This document shows, piece by piece, positions 35,328 through 44,164 of a stretch of 64,000 bases of DNA. Below the pieces are notes generated by a model that was not told the DNA's origin, ran no database searches, and was given only the letters and a program-made list of their open reading frames with translations. The position numbers were made by a program, and so were the translations under genes. The DNA lies in assembly GCF_001905385.1 (NCBI RefSeq), contig NZ_LIPF01000001.1:672765-736764 (forward strand), read 5' to 3'. The DNA is from Streptomyces sp. CB02414 (GTDB taxonomy: Bacteria; Actinomycetota; Actinomycetes; Streptomycetales; Streptomycetaceae). The number at the start of each line of letters is the position of its first letter. The stretch's first letter is position 1.

Positions 35328-35342
35328 GACGTTGCGAACGTC
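35328..35342. promoter_or_regulatory. Palindrome upstream of the STAS-ANTAR gene
   Basis: GACGTT and AACGTC flank GCG in perfect symmetry, ending 14 bp before the ATG at 35357. Its closeness to the start suggests a repressor site or an RNA hairpin affecting translation. Confidence 0.35.
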
Positions 35343-35356
35343 TGCCGGGGATCGAC

Positions 35357-36046
35357 ATGGACGGACAAGGCGGTGACATGACCTCAGCGGCACCACCACG
35401 TCTGGCGGGGAGGCCGGCCACCCTGGTCATCGACGGCCAGGTGCACGCCGGCCGGGCGCTGCTCCTGCCGCGGGGAGAACTCGTCCACGGGTGCGCGGAC
35501 ATCCTGGCTGAGGCGCTGGCCACGCTGCCCGACGGCGTCGGCCGGGTCGACCTGGACATGGGCGACGTGGTGTTCATGGACACGGCCGGACTGCAGTTCC
35601 TGGACCTGCTCGGCGGCTACAGCAACCGGCAGGCGGTGCCGGCGACGGCGACGAACTGGCACGGGCAGCCGCTGCGCGTCCTGGAGCTGGCCGGACTGGA
35701 CCCCGCCGACCCCTTGTCCGCCACGGCCCACCGGCCGGAGCCCGCGACCGAGCCTGTCGCGCCCCCCGCCGAACGGCTGCACGTCCTCCAGGAAGAGGTG
35801 GAGCAGCTGCGCCGGGCGATCGCCTCCCGTCCGGTCATCGACCAGGCCAGGGGCGTCCTCATGGCGCTGCACGCCTGCACCTCGGACGAGGCGTGGCACA
35901 TCCTGCGGGAGGCCTCCCAGCTGTCCAACACCAAGCTGCGCACCGTGGCCGCGGCGGTCACCGCCGGCGCCGAGAGCGACGGCCCGCCGCCGCCCGCGGA
36001 GGTGCGCGCGGCCCTGCGGACGGCGCTGGCCCGGCTGCGCCGCTGA
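35357..36046 (+). CDS. STAS-ANTAR fusion protein
   Basis: A 229-residue protein; ATG at 35357 has GGGGA upstream and a second possible ATG lies at 35378. Residues about 20-115 form a STAS (anti-sigma antagonist-like) domain with VVFMDTAGLQFLDLLG, where the usual phospho-serine position is Thr. Residues about 135-200 are an ANTAR RNA-binding domain (LRRAIASRPVIDQARGVLMA, DEAWHILREASQLSNTKLR). ANTAR proteins bind dual hairpins in nascent RNA and prevent termination. The fusion could link partner-switch phosphorylation to antitermination. It is downstream of the GAF kinase but separated by 155 bp. Confidence 0.87.
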   Translation: MDGQGGDMTSAAPPRLAGRPATLVIDGQVHAGRALLLPRGELVHGCADILAEALATLPDGVGRVDLDMGDVVFMDTAGLQFLDLLGGYSNRQAVPATATNWHGQPLRVLELAGLDPADPLSATAHRPEPATEPVAPPAERLHVLQEEVEQLRRAIASRPVIDQARGVLMALHACTSDEAWHILREASQLSNTKLRTVAAAVTAGAESDGPPPPAEVRAALRTALARLRR

Positions 36047-36124
36047 AACCGCGTCCCGGGTGGTGCGGGCGGTGCGGGCGGGGTACCCGGTCCGCGACCC
36101 CGTCCGGCAGGAGGAGGGACCACG

Positions 36125-36268
36125 ATGAGCGAGCCGACCCCGTCCCAGGCCGAGGGCGAACGCGACGACGAACGGGACGACGTCCCGGACGTGCCGCACA
36201 CCACACCGTCCCAGGCGGAGGGTGAGCGGGACGACGAGGACGCCACGGAGACCAGGCCGGCCGGATAG
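36125..36268 (+). CDS. Small acidic protein with an internal duplication (47 aa)
   Basis: ATG at 36125 after a strong AGGAGGAGGGA encodes 47 residues and ends at TAG 36266-36268. It contains TPSQAEGERDDE twice (near residues 4-16 and 29-40), separated by a short Val/Pro/His spacer. It is strongly acidic and probably disordered. The RBS quality and the protein-level repeat support translation. It follows the STAS-ANTAR gene by 78 bp and could share its transcript. No function is known to me. Confidence 0.7.
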   Translation: MSEPTPSQAEGERDDERDDVPDVPHTTPSQAEGERDDEDATETRPAG

Positions 36269-36323
36269 GCCGACGCGCGGCCACCGTCCGTCCAGAAAAG
36301 GTTTCTGCAGAGGTGGCGCGGAG

Positions 36324-36397
36324 TGGGGCGGGTGGGACTCGAACCCACGGCCGACGGATTATGAGTCCGCTGCTCTAACCGGCTGAGCTACCGCCCC
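36324..36397 (-). tRNA. tRNA with CAU anticodon (Met or Ile2)
   Basis: A complete cloverleaf on the minus strand: acceptor GGGGCGG/CCGCCCC, D-arm GCTCAGCCGGTTAGAGC, anticodon stem CGGA/TCCG around loop CTCATAA, and T-arm GTGGGTTCGAGTCCCAC. CCA is not encoded. The CAU anticodon and absence of initiator features allow elongator tRNA-Met or, if lysidine-modified, tRNA-Ile2; I cannot decide from sequence alone. Confidence 0.92.
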
Positions 36398-36551
36398 ATA
36401 GCGGCGTGTCGCGTACATCTGTGCGCGCCGTCTGCCGCAGCATAGCCGCTCATACGATCTCCTGCCTCGGCTGGTCGGCTACGGCCGCGCCTTCATGACC
36501 TTGAGGACTCCGCAGCGTGCCGTGCGGTTCCCGGACATGGAGCAGGACATG

Positions 36552-36574
36552 AAAAAGGACCCCCTGCGGGGTCC
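36552..36574 (-). terminator. Intrinsic terminator of the tRNA-Asn pair
   Basis: On the minus strand GGACCCC and GGGGTCC form a 7-bp stem with a 4-nt loop, followed directly by five T residues. It lies 13 bp beyond the 3' end of the second tRNA-Asn. Confidence 0.8.
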
Positions 36575-36586
36575 TCGTTCACCATG

Positions 36587-36659
36587 CTCCCCCGACTGGA
36601 CTCGAACCAGTAACCTGCCGGTTAACAGCCGGCTGCTCTGCCAATTGAGCTACGGAGGA
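36587..36659 (-). tRNA. tRNA-Asn (GTT), distal copy
   Basis: Minus-strand cloverleaf with acceptor TCCTCCG/CGGGGGA (one G-T wobble), anticodon loop CTGTTAA giving GTT, and T-arm ACTGGTTCGAGTCCAGT. The body is identical to the neighbouring copy; only the acceptor stem differs. CCA is not encoded. The intrinsic terminator follows. Confidence 0.95.
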
Positions 36660-36664
36660 CCGAG

Positions 36665-36737
36665 CTCCCCGGACTGGACTCGAACCAGTAACCTGCCGGT
36701 TAACAGCCGGCTGCTCTGCCAATTGAGCTACCGAGGA
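36665..36737 (-). tRNA. tRNA-Asn (GTT), proximal copy
   Basis: Minus-strand cloverleaf with acceptor TCCTCGG/CCGGGGA, and the same D-, anticodon- and T-arms as the distal copy 5 bp away. The two are probably one transcript. Short frames reading QLAEQPAVNRQVTGSSPV arise from translating this strand and are not genes. Confidence 0.95.
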
Positions 36738-36887
36738 AGGTCTCGTGTCGCATCGAACGCGTCGGCCTGGGTATTCGCCAGGGGGCGCGCGCTCGCTGCG
36801 ACACATACATTAGCGCAAGCAGGGGGGTGCTCCGCCAATCGGTACTCCCCGGCACCTCGGAGCCAGAGCAAGGGAAGGGTGGCCGCC

Positions 36888-37187
36888 ATGCGTTACAGGG
36901 TCACGTTCGTCGTCGGACTCGCCGTGGGTTACGTGCTGGGCACGAAGGCCGGGCGGGAACGTTACGAGCAGTTGCGGAAGTCCGCCCGGCAGGTCGCGCA
37001 GAACCCGGCCGTGCGCAACACCGCCGAGTCCGCGGCCCAGCAGGGCAGGCAGTTCGCGGACAAGGCGTACCACGTGGTGAGCGACCGGGTCGGGGACCGG
37101 ATGCCCGACTCGGTGGCCCAGCGGGTGCGGTCGCTGCGCGAGCGCAGCGGCAGCGGCCCGGACGACTGGGGCACCAGCAACACCTGA
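36888..37187 (+). CDS. Small YtxH-like membrane-anchored protein
   Basis: A 99-residue protein starting at ATG 36888 after AAGGGAAGGG. Residues 5-19 (VTFVVGLAVGYVLGTKAGRERYEQLR) form one membrane segment with a glycine-rich face, then a basic juxtamembrane stretch and a long amphipathic helix (VAQNPAVRNTAESAAQQGRQ) of the apolipoprotein/YtxH type. Proteins of this kind are common in actinobacteria and are linked to stress or envelope roles without a defined function. The xylulokinase-like gene begins 55 bp downstream. Confidence 0.83.
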   Translation: MRYRVTFVVGLAVGYVLGTKAGRERYEQLRKSARQVAQNPAVRNTAESAAQQGRQFADKAYHVVSDRVGDRMPDSVAQRVRSLRERSGSGPDDWGTSNT

Positions 37188-37242
37188 CGTCCGTGCCCCC
37201 ACCGGGTACGGACACCTCTCCCGGTACGGCAGAATTTCGGGC

Positions 37243-38697
37243 ATGGGGATAGTCGCCGGGTTGGACAGTTCGCCCGATTTCACTCGTATCGTCGTCTGCG
37301 ATTCGGACACCGGTGCCGTGCTGCGGCAGGGTTACGCGCCTCACCCGGTGGAGAGCCCCGAGGGCGGGGGCCGGCCCGCCGACGTCGATCCGCAGGCCTG
37401 GCTGCTGTCCCTGGGCGAGGCGGCCGGCGGCGGGCTGCTGGAGGGCGTGCAGGCCATCGGCGTGTCCGCGCAGGCCAACTCGGTCGTGCCGCTGGACGCA
37501 CAGGGCAACACGGTGCGCCCGGCCATGGTGGGCGGCGACAAGCGCTCGCAGGTGGCGGCGGCCGACCTGATCGACGCCTTCGGTGGGCGCGAGGCGTGGG
37601 CGCAGGCCGTGGGCTGCGTCCCGCAGGCCGCGCAGGCGGTGACGAAGCTGCGCTGGCTGGCGCGGAGCGAGCCGGAGGCCGCCGCGCGGACCGCGGCCCT
37701 GCTCCAGGCGCACGACTGGCTGGTGTGGCAGCTGCTCGGGCGGCCGGCGCGGCGGACCACGGACCGGGGCGGGGCGTCCGGCACCGGGTACTGGTCGGCG
37801 GCGACCGGCGGTTACCGGCCCGATCTGGTCGAGCTGGCGCTCGGGCACCAGGCGATGCTGCCGGAGGTGATCGGCCCCGCCGACGCGGCCGGTACGACGC
37901 CGGAGGGGCTGCTGATCTCCGCCGGGACCGGCGAGACCCAGGCCGCCGCCTTCGGGCTCGGCATCGGGCTGGGCGACGCGGTGGTGTCGCTGGGGGCCTC
38001 CGGGTCCGTGATGGCCGTGCACACCGAGCCGCTCGTCGACCAGTCCGGGATGATCACCGCCCTGGCGGACGCCACCGGCATGCACCTGCCCGTCGTCACC
38101 ATCCTGAACGCCGTACGGACCCTGCGCGGCACCGCCGAACTGCTCGGCGCGGCGGACCTGGAGGGCCTGTCCGAGCTGGCGATGAAGTCGACGCCGGGCG
38201 CGCACGGGCTGGTGCTGCTGCCCTACCTGGAGGGCGAGCGCACACCGAATCTGCCGCACACGGCCGGGACGCTGGCGGGGCTCAGGCGCGAGTCGATGAA
38301 GCCGGAGCACCTGGCGCGGGCCGCGTTCGAGGGGATGCTGTGCGGTCTCGCGGACGCCCTGGACGTGCTGCGCGGCCGGGGCGTGGACGTGCGGCGGGTC
38401 TTCCTGCTGGGCGCGGCGGCCGAGCTGCCGGCGGTGCAGGCGGCGGCGCCCATGCTGTTCGGGACGCAGGTCGTCGTGCCGCAGCCCGCCGACTACGCCG
38501 CGATCGGCTCGGCCCGGCAGGCGGCCTGGGCCCTGGGCGTGTCCCAGGGCACGCTGGACCCGCGCACTCCCCCGGTCTGGCAGGGCGCGGTGGCCCAGGT
38601 GCTGGAGCCGGGCGACGAGCTGGCGGTGGGGCAGGCGGTGCGACAGCAGTTCGTGTCGGTGCGGGAGCAGACGCACCCGGGGGCGCTGCACGGGTGA
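37243..38697 (+). CDS. FGGY-family carbohydrate kinase (xylulokinase-like)
   Basis: A 484-residue protein with the two-domain FGGY layout: N-terminal sugar-binding half (GLDSSPDFTRIVVCDSDTG, then GVSAQANSVVPLD) and C-terminal ATP-binding half (GDAVVSLGASGSV, about 248-260; VFLLGAAAELPAVQAAAPML, about 386-405). Length fits xylulokinases. The segment that usually carries the catalytic Asp (D-A-S-G-T) reads TDRGGASGTGYWS, with Gly at that position. The enzyme may be weak, use another base, or be non-catalytic. No sugar isomerase or transporter is adjacent, so the substrate is unknown. Confidence 0.85.
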   Translation: MGIVAGLDSSPDFTRIVVCDSDTGAVLRQGYAPHPVESPEGGGRPADVDPQAWLLSLGEAAGGGLLEGVQAIGVSAQANSVVPLDAQGNTVRPAMVGGDKRSQVAAADLIDAFGGREAWAQAVGCVPQAAQAVTKLRWLARSEPEAAARTAALLQAHDWLVWQLLGRPARRTTDRGGASGTGYWSAATGGYRPDLVELALGHQAMLPEVIGPADAAGTTPEGLLISAGTGETQAAAFGLGIGLGDAVVSLGASGSVMAVHTEPLVDQSGMITALADATGMHLPVVTILNAVRTLRGTAELLGAADLEGLSELAMKSTPGAHGLVLLPYLEGERTPNLPHTAGTLAGLRRESMKPEHLARAAFEGMLCGLADALDVLRGRGVDVRRVFLLGAAAELPAVQAAAPMLFGTQVVVPQPADYAAIGSARQAAWALGVSQGTLDPRTPPVWQGAVAQVLEPGDELAVGQAVRQQFVSVREQTHPGALHG

Positions 38698-38838
38698 ACC
38701 GGAAGGCCCGGTACCGCTCGTAGGCCGGAATTTGCCGCGCTCTTGGGTTAATTCGGTTGAGGTAACGCGGGTGGAGTGTTCGACGATAGGGGCCAGGGGC
38801 AACCAACCGGCCCCGTCGCCGACTCCGAGAGACCCAGC

Positions 38839-40572
38839 GTGCTCATACGACTCCTGCGGGCCTACCTGAGGCCCTACCGGAAACCCATCGCCCTGCTGGT
38901 GGCGCTGCAGTTCGTGCAGACCTGCGCCAGCCTCTACCTGCCGACGCTGAACGCCGACATCATCGACAACGGTGTCGTCAAGGGCGACACCGGCTACATC
39001 CTGGGCTACGGCGCCCTCATGATCGCCATCTCGCTGGTGCAGGTGGTGGGCAACGTCGGTGCCGTCTACTTCGGTGCCCGCACCGCCGCCGCGCTCGGCC
39101 GGGACGTGCGCGGTGCCGTCTTCGACCGGGTGCAGTCCTTCTCGGCCCGCGAGGTCGGCGGCTTCGGCGCGCCCTCGCTGATCACCCGGACCACCAACGA
39201 CGTGCAGCAGGTCCAGATGCTGGCCCTGATGACGTTCACGCTGATGGTGTCGGCACCGATCATGTGCGTGGGCGGCATCGTGATGGCCCTCGGCCTGGAC
39301 GTGCCGCTGTCCGGGGTGCTGGTCGGGGTCGTGCCGGTGCTGGCGGTCTGCGTCACGCTGATCGTGCGCAGGCTGCGCCCGCTGTTCCGGGCGATGCAGG
39401 AGCGCCTCGACACGGTGAACCGGGTGCTGCGCGAGCAGATCACCGGCAACCGCGTCATCCGGGCCTTCGTGCGCGACGAGTACGAGCAACAGCGCTTCCG
39501 CAAGGCCAACGCCGACCTCACCGAGGTGTCCCTCGGCACCGGCAACCTGCTCGCGCTGATGTTCCCGGTGGTCATGACGGTGGTGAACCTGTCGTCGATC
39601 GCGGTGGTGTGGTTCGGCGCGCACCGCATCGAGAGCGGCGGGATGCAGATCGGCGACCTCACCGCGTTCCTCGCCTATCTCATGCAGATCGTCATGTCCG
39701 TGATGATGGCCACCTTCATGTTCATGATGGTGCCGCGCGCGGAGGTGTGCGCCGAGCGCATCCAGGAGGTGCTGGGCACCCAGAGCAGTGTGGTGCCGCC
39801 GTCGGCGCCGGTCACCGAGCTGCGGCGGCACGGGCACCTGGAGGTCCGGGGGGCCGGGTTCCGCTACCCGGGGGCCGAGGAGCCGGTGCTCAGGAACATC
39901 GAGCTGGTGGCGCGGCCGGGCGAGACGACCGCCGTCATCGGCTCGACCGGCAGCGGCAAGTCCACCCTGCTCAGCCTGGTCCCGCGGCTCGTCGACGCCA
40001 CGGAGGGCGAGGTGCTGGTCGACGGGGTGGACGTACGGACCCTCGATCCGAAGGTGCTGGCCCGGGTCGTGGGGCTGGTGCCGCAGAAGCCGTACCTCTT
40101 CGCGGGCACGGTCGCCACCAACCTGCGCTACGGCAATCCGGACGCCACCGACGAGGAGCTGTGGCACGCGCTGGAGGTGGCGCAGGCCAGGGAGTTCGTC
40201 TCCGCGCTGGAGGGCGGGCTGGACGCGCCGGTCTCGCAGGGCGGCACCAACGTGTCGGGCGGCCAGCGGCAGCGGCTCGCCATCGCCCGGACCCTCGTAC
40301 AGCGACCGGAGATCTACCTCTTCGACGACTCCTTCTCCGCCCTCGACTACGCGACCGACGCGGCGCTGCGGGCCGAGCTGGGCCGGGAGACGGCCGAGGC
40401 GACCGTGGTGATCGTGGCGCAGCGGGTGGCGACCATCCGGGAAGCGGACCGGATCATCGTGCTGGACGAGGGGCGGGTGGTCGGCGAGGGCCGGCACCAC
40501 GAGCTGATGGCGGACAACGAGACCTACCGGGAGATCGTGCTCTCCCAGCTCACGGAAGCGGAGGCTGCCTGA
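38839..40572 (+). CDS. ABC exporter half-transporter (ATPase-permease), first of a pair
   Basis: The GTG at 38839 (MLIRLLRAYLRPYRKPIALL) follows GAGAGA and gives 577 residues. An upstream in-frame GTG at 38776 lacks an RBS. Six transmembrane segments occupy about 15-300. The ATPase part has Walker A GSTGSGKST (about 371-379), Q-loop VPQKPYLF, signature NVSGGQRQRLAIARTL and Walker B IYLFDDSFSALD. The residue after Walker B is Asp, not the catalytic Glu, so this site may be degenerate in a heterodimer. The downstream ABC gene overlaps by TGATG and should be its partner. The substrate is unknown. Confidence 0.9.
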   Translation: MLIRLLRAYLRPYRKPIALLVALQFVQTCASLYLPTLNADIIDNGVVKGDTGYILGYGALMIAISLVQVVGNVGAVYFGARTAAALGRDVRGAVFDRVQSFSAREVGGFGAPSLITRTTNDVQQVQMLALMTFTLMVSAPIMCVGGIVMALGLDVPLSGVLVGVVPVLAVCVTLIVRRLRPLFRAMQERLDTVNRVLREQITGNRVIRAFVRDEYEQQRFRKANADLTEVSLGTGNLLALMFPVVMTVVNLSSIAVVWFGAHRIESGGMQIGDLTAFLAYLMQIVMSVMMATFMFMMVPRAEVCAERIQEVLGTQSSVVPPSAPVTELRRHGHLEVRGAGFRYPGAEEPVLRNIELVARPGETTAVIGSTGSGKSTLLSLVPRLVDATEGEVLVDGVDVRTLDPKVLARVVGLVPQKPYLFAGTVATNLRYGNPDATDEELWHALEVAQAREFVSALEGGLDAPVSQGGTNVSGGQRQRLAIARTLVQRPEIYLFDDSFSALDYATDAALRAELGRETAEATVVIVAQRVATIREADRIIVLDEGRVVGEGRHHELMADNETYREIVLSQLTEAEAA

Positions 40573-42500
40573 TGGCGGGGCCTGCGGGTCGCATGATGGC
40601 CGGGGGCGGCCCCGACCAGCGTTCGATGGACTTCAAGGGATCGGGCAAGCGGCTGATCGCCCAGTTCCGGCCGGAGCGGACGACCCTGTTCACGCTCCTG
40701 GCGTGCGTGGTCGTCAGCGTCGGCCTCAGCGTGGTCGGGCCGAAGATCCTCGGCCGGGCCACCGACCTGGTCTTCGCGGGCATCGTCGGGCGGGACATGC
40801 CGTCCGGGGCCACGAAGGAACAGGTCCTGGAGTCGATGCGGGAGCGCGGTGACGGCAACGTCGCCGACATGCTCCGCTCCACGGACTTCACGCCGGGCCA
40901 GGGCATCGACTTCGGCGCGGTGGGCGAGGTGCTGCTGCTGGCGCTGGCGGTGTTCGGCGCGGCGGGGCTGCTGATGGCGGTGGCGACGCGGCTGGTGAAC
41001 CGGGCGGTGAACCGCACGATGTTCCGGCTGCGCGAGGACGTGCAGACGAAACTGTCGCGGCTGCCGCTGTCGTACTTCGACAAGCGGCAGCGCGGCGAGG
41101 TGCTGAGCCGGGCGACGAACGACATCGACAACATCCAGCAGACGCTGCAGCAGTCGATGGGACAGCTCATCAACTCCCTGCTGACGATCATCGGCGTGCT
41201 GGCGATGATGTTCTACGTCTCCTGGATCCTCGCCCTGGTGGCGCTGGTGACCGTGCCGCTGTCGTTCGTGGTGGCCACGCGGGTGGGCAAGCGGTCGCAG
41301 CCGCAGTTCGTGCAGCAGTGGCGCTCGACGGGCACGCTCAACGCGCACATCGAGGAGATGTACACCGGGCACACGCTGGTGAAGGTGTTCGGGCGCCAGG
41401 AGGAGTCCGCGAAGCAGTTCGCCGAGCAGAACGAGGCGCTGTACGAGGCCGGGTTCAAGGCGCAGTTCAACAGCGGGATCATGCAGCCGCTGATGATGTT
41501 CGTGTCCAACCTGAACTACGTGCTGGTCGCGGTGGTGGGCGGTCTGCGGGTGGCCTCGGGCACGCTCTCCATCGGTGACGTGCAGGCCTTCATCCAGTAC
41601 TCCCGGCAGTTCTCGATGCCGCTGACGCAGGTCGCGTCGATGGCGAACCTGGTGCAGTCGGGCGTGGCGTCGGCGGAGCGGGTCTTCGAGCTGCTGGACG
41701 CCGAGGAGCAGTCGGCGGACCCGATCCCGGGTGTGCGGCCGGAGGATCTGCGCGGGCGGGTGGAGCTGGAGCACGTGTCGTTCCGCTACGACCCCGAGAA
41801 GCCGCTGATCGAGGACCTGTCGCTGAAGGTGGAGCCGGGCCACACGGTCGCCATCGTCGGCCCCACGGGCGCCGGCAAGACCACCCTGGTCAACCTGCTG
41901 ATGCGGTTCTACGAGGTCTCCGGCGGCCGGATCACCCTGGACGGCGTGGACATCGCCAAGATGTCCCGGGACGAGCTGCGCTCCGGCATCGGCATGGTGC
42001 TCCAGGACACCTGGCTGTTCGGCGGCACCATCGCGGAGAACATCGCGTACGGCGCGTCGCGGAAGGTGACGCGCGGGGAGATCGAGGAAGCCGCGCGGGC
42101 CGCGCACGCCGACCGGTTCGTGCGGACGCTGCCCGACGGCTACGACACGGTGATCGACGACGAGGGCACGGGGGTGAGCGCGGGCGAGAAGCAGCTGATC
42201 ACGATCGCGCGGGCGTTCCTGTCCGACCCGGTGATCCTGGTCCTGGACGAGGCGACGAGTTCCGTGGACACCCGTACCGAGGTGCTGATCCAGAAGGCGA
42301 TGGCCAAGCTGGCGCACGGGCGGACGTCCTTCGTCATCGCGCACCGGCTGTCGACGATCCGCGACGCCGACGTGATCTTGGTGATGGAGAATGGGTCCAT
42401 CATCGAACAGGGCACGCACGGCGAACTGCTGGCGGCCGGCGGCGGGTACGCGCGCCTGTACGCGGCGCAGTTCGCGCAGGCGGTCGCCGAGGTCGACTGA
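40572..42500 (+). CDS. ABC exporter half-transporter, second of a pair
   Basis: A 642-residue ATPase-permease with its ATG overlapping the previous stop. Six transmembrane spans lie within about 35-370, with a long loop after the first (residues about 75-110). Walker A is GPTGAGKTT, the Q-loop is VLQDTWLFGG, and the signature is VSAGEKQLITIARAF (LSGGQ variant SAGEK). Walker B is VILVLDEATSSVD with the catalytic Glu, and the H-loop is IAHRLSTI. With the Glu-lacking partner this looks like a heterodimer with one consensus site, as in TmrAB/BmrCD-type exporters. It probably exports a lipid, drug or peptide. Confidence 0.92.
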   Translation: MAGPAGRMMAGGGPDQRSMDFKGSGKRLIAQFRPERTTLFTLLACVVVSVGLSVVGPKILGRATDLVFAGIVGRDMPSGATKEQVLESMRERGDGNVADMLRSTDFTPGQGIDFGAVGEVLLLALAVFGAAGLLMAVATRLVNRAVNRTMFRLREDVQTKLSRLPLSYFDKRQRGEVLSRATNDIDNIQQTLQQSMGQLINSLLTIIGVLAMMFYVSWILALVALVTVPLSFVVATRVGKRSQPQFVQQWRSTGTLNAHIEEMYTGHTLVKVFGRQEESAKQFAEQNEALYEAGFKAQFNSGIMQPLMMFVSNLNYVLVAVVGGLRVASGTLSIGDVQAFIQYSRQFSMPLTQVASMANLVQSGVASAERVFELLDAEEQSADPIPGVRPEDLRGRVELEHVSFRYDPEKPLIEDLSLKVEPGHTVAIVGPTGAGKTTLVNLLMRFYEVSGGRITLDGVDIAKMSRDELRSGIGMVLQDTWLFGGTIAENIAYGASRKVTRGEIEEAARAAHADRFVRTLPDGYDTVIDDEGTGVSAGEKQLITIARAFLSDPVILVLDEATSSVDTRTEVLIQKAMAKLAHGRTSFVIAHRLSTIRDADVILVMENGSIIEQGTHGELLAAGGGYARLYAAQFAQAVAEVD

Positions 42501-42536
42501 CCGCGCGGCCACGGACACGAGGGGGAACGGGACACG

Positions 42537-42800
42537 ATGGCGCACGAGGACGGGAACCCGGGACAGGGCCCCGGGCAGCCGGAGGCGAACGCGGCACCGG
42601 CCGAGTCCGGCGCCGGCACCGGACGCCGGTCGGACACGGCGCTGGGACTGTGGCTGCCGTTCGGGGTCGCCCTGGGCGTCAGTCTCGGGCAGCTCAGCGG
42701 CAACCTGGGCGCGGGCGTCGCGCTCGGCATCGGGTGCGGCGTGGCGATCGGCGCCGGCATCGACGCCCGGAAGCGGCGAGAGGCGGGCCCGGACGCCTGA
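42537..42800 (+). CDS. Small glycine-zipper membrane protein
   Basis: An 87-residue protein with ATG at 42537 after GAGGGGG. A disordered, Gly/Pro/Ala-rich first third is followed by one or two membrane helices rich in G-x-x-x-G spacing (LGLWLPFGVALGVSLGQLSG, GVALGIGCGVAIGAGI) and a basic tail (ARKRREAG). Glycine zippers often drive oligomerisation in membranes. It lies 36 bp after the ABC pair and 10 bp before the convergent hrdA stop, so it may be the last gene of the ABC transcript. The function is unknown. Confidence 0.75.
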   Translation: MAHEDGNPGQGPGQPEANAAPAESGAGTGRRSDTALGLWLPFGVALGVSLGQLSGNLGAGVALGIGCGVAIGAGIDARKRREAGPDA

Positions 42801-42810
42801 CCGGCCCGCC

Positions 42811-43920
42811 TCAGTCGAGGTACCCGCGCAGCTGGTCCGCGTAGGCGTGGTCCCGGAGCTTGTTGAGCGTCTTGGACTCGATCTGGCGTATCCGCTCGCG
42901 GGTGACCCCGAAGATGCGGCCTATCTCCTCGAGCGTACGGGGCCGGCCGTCGACCAGGCCGTACCGGAGCTGGACGACCTTGCGCTCGCGTTCGCCGAGG
43001 GTGGAGAGCACCGCCTCCAGGTGCTGGCGCAGCAGCAGGAACGCGGCGGACTCGACGGGGCTGGCGGCGTCGCCGTCCTCGATGAGGTCGCCGAGGGCGA
43101 CGTCGTCCTCCTCCCCCACCGGGGCGTGCAGCGAGACCGGCTCCTGGGCGAGGCGCAGCACCTCGCCGACCCGTTCGGGGGCCAGGTCCAGGTGGGCGGC
43201 GACCTCCTGCGGCGTCGGCTCGTAGCCGCGTTCCTGGAGCATGCGGCGCTGGACGCGGACCACCCGGTTGATCAGTTCCACGACGTGGACGGGGACGCGG
43301 ATGGTGCGCGCCTGGTCGGCCAGCGCCCGCGACATGGCCTGGCGGATCCACCAGGTGGCGTAGGTGGAGAACTTGAAGCCGCGGGCGTAGTCGAACTTCT
43401 CCACGGCCCGGATCAGCCCCAGGTTCCCCTCCTGGACCAGGTCCAGCATGGTCAGTCCGCGTCCGACGTACCGCTTGGCCACCGACACCACGAGCCGCAG
43501 GTTCGCCTCGATCAGGCGGCGCTTGGCCAGGCGCCCCATGACGACGAGCCGGTCGAGGTCCAGGGCGAGCCGGCTGTCCAGGTCCGGGGTGAGCCGCAGC
43601 TTCTCCTCGGCGAACAGCCCGGCCTCCACCCGCCGGGCGAGGTCGACCTCCTCGGCGGCGCTGAGCAGCGGGATCCGGCCGATCTCCCGCAGGTACTGGC
43701 GGAACAGGTCGGAGGAGGGCCCACCGCTCTCCGTGCGGGTGGGCGGCGGCGGTTCGACGGACACGACGGCGTCCGCGGAGGCGTCGTCCTCGACGGGCCG
43801 GTCGGCGGGGTGGTGCACGGCGCGGGGCTGCGGCGGCATCGCGACGAGGAAGCCGCCGGCCGGGTCCGGCTCCGCGCCGTCGGTACTGGTGTCGGTCTGG
43901 GTGAGGGTCTGGGTCTGCAC
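42811..43920 (-). CDS. hrdA: Primary-type sigma factor, HrdA-like
   Basis: A sigma-70 group 1/2 protein. The GTG at 43920 is chosen since GGAGG lies 8 nt upstream and gives 369 residues; the frame continues to an ATG at 44094 (427 residues) without a good RBS and with an unlikely N-terminus. Region 1.2 is [20 protein letters not shown]. Region 2 has [20 protein letters not shown] and [20 protein letters not shown] (2.3-2.4). Region 4.2 is [20 protein letters not shown]. The N-terminus lacks the long acidic region of HrdB. S. coelicolor hrdA (SCO2465) lies in this neighbourhood; it is dispensable there. Confidence 0.88.
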   Translation of the reverse strand: MQTQTLTQTDTSTDGAEPDPAGGFLVAMPPQPRAVHHPADRPVEDDASADAVVSVEPPPPTRTESGGPSSDLFRQYLREIGRIPLLSAAEEVDLARRVEAGLFAEEKLRLTPDLDSRLALDLDRLVVMGRLAKRRLIEANLRLVVSVAKRYVGRGLTMLDLVQEGNLGLIRAVEKFDYARGFKFSTYATWWIRQAMSRALADQARTIRVPVHVVELINRVVRVQRRMLQERGYEPTPQEVAAHLDLAPERVGEVLRLAQEPVSLHAPVGEEDDVALGDLIEDGDAASPVESAAFLLLRQHLEAVLSTLGERERKVVQLRYGLVDGRPRTLEEIGRIFGVTRERIRQIESKTLNKLRDHAYADQLRGYLD

Positions 43921-44164
43921 GGGGGCGACCTCCAGGATGGACGCGGCCGGCGGGGGCCGACGGCGGTACTTCGGGGACGGAGCCGGCTCGCACGCCGCTG
44001 TCCGCCCCGTACGCGTGGGACGGAACCGCGGGGATCGGGGGACCCGGCCGCGCTCCGAGGACTCAGGCACCGCCCCCAGTGTGGGGTACGACACATCACC
44101 GCCACGAGGGGCGTGCGGTGACTTTTTGCGTCCGGGGCGTGACCGGTCGGTTACCCGGGGGCGT

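Noticed and set aside
36579..36806. Frame encoding SSVAQLAEQPAVNRQVTGSSPV repeats
   Set aside because: It is the translation of the tRNA-Asn pair, a well-known artefact in sequence databases.
38776..38838. GTG at 38776 as start of the first ABC transporter gene
   Set aside because: It has no usable RBS, and the added residues look unlike the conserved N-terminus beginning at the GTG at 38839.
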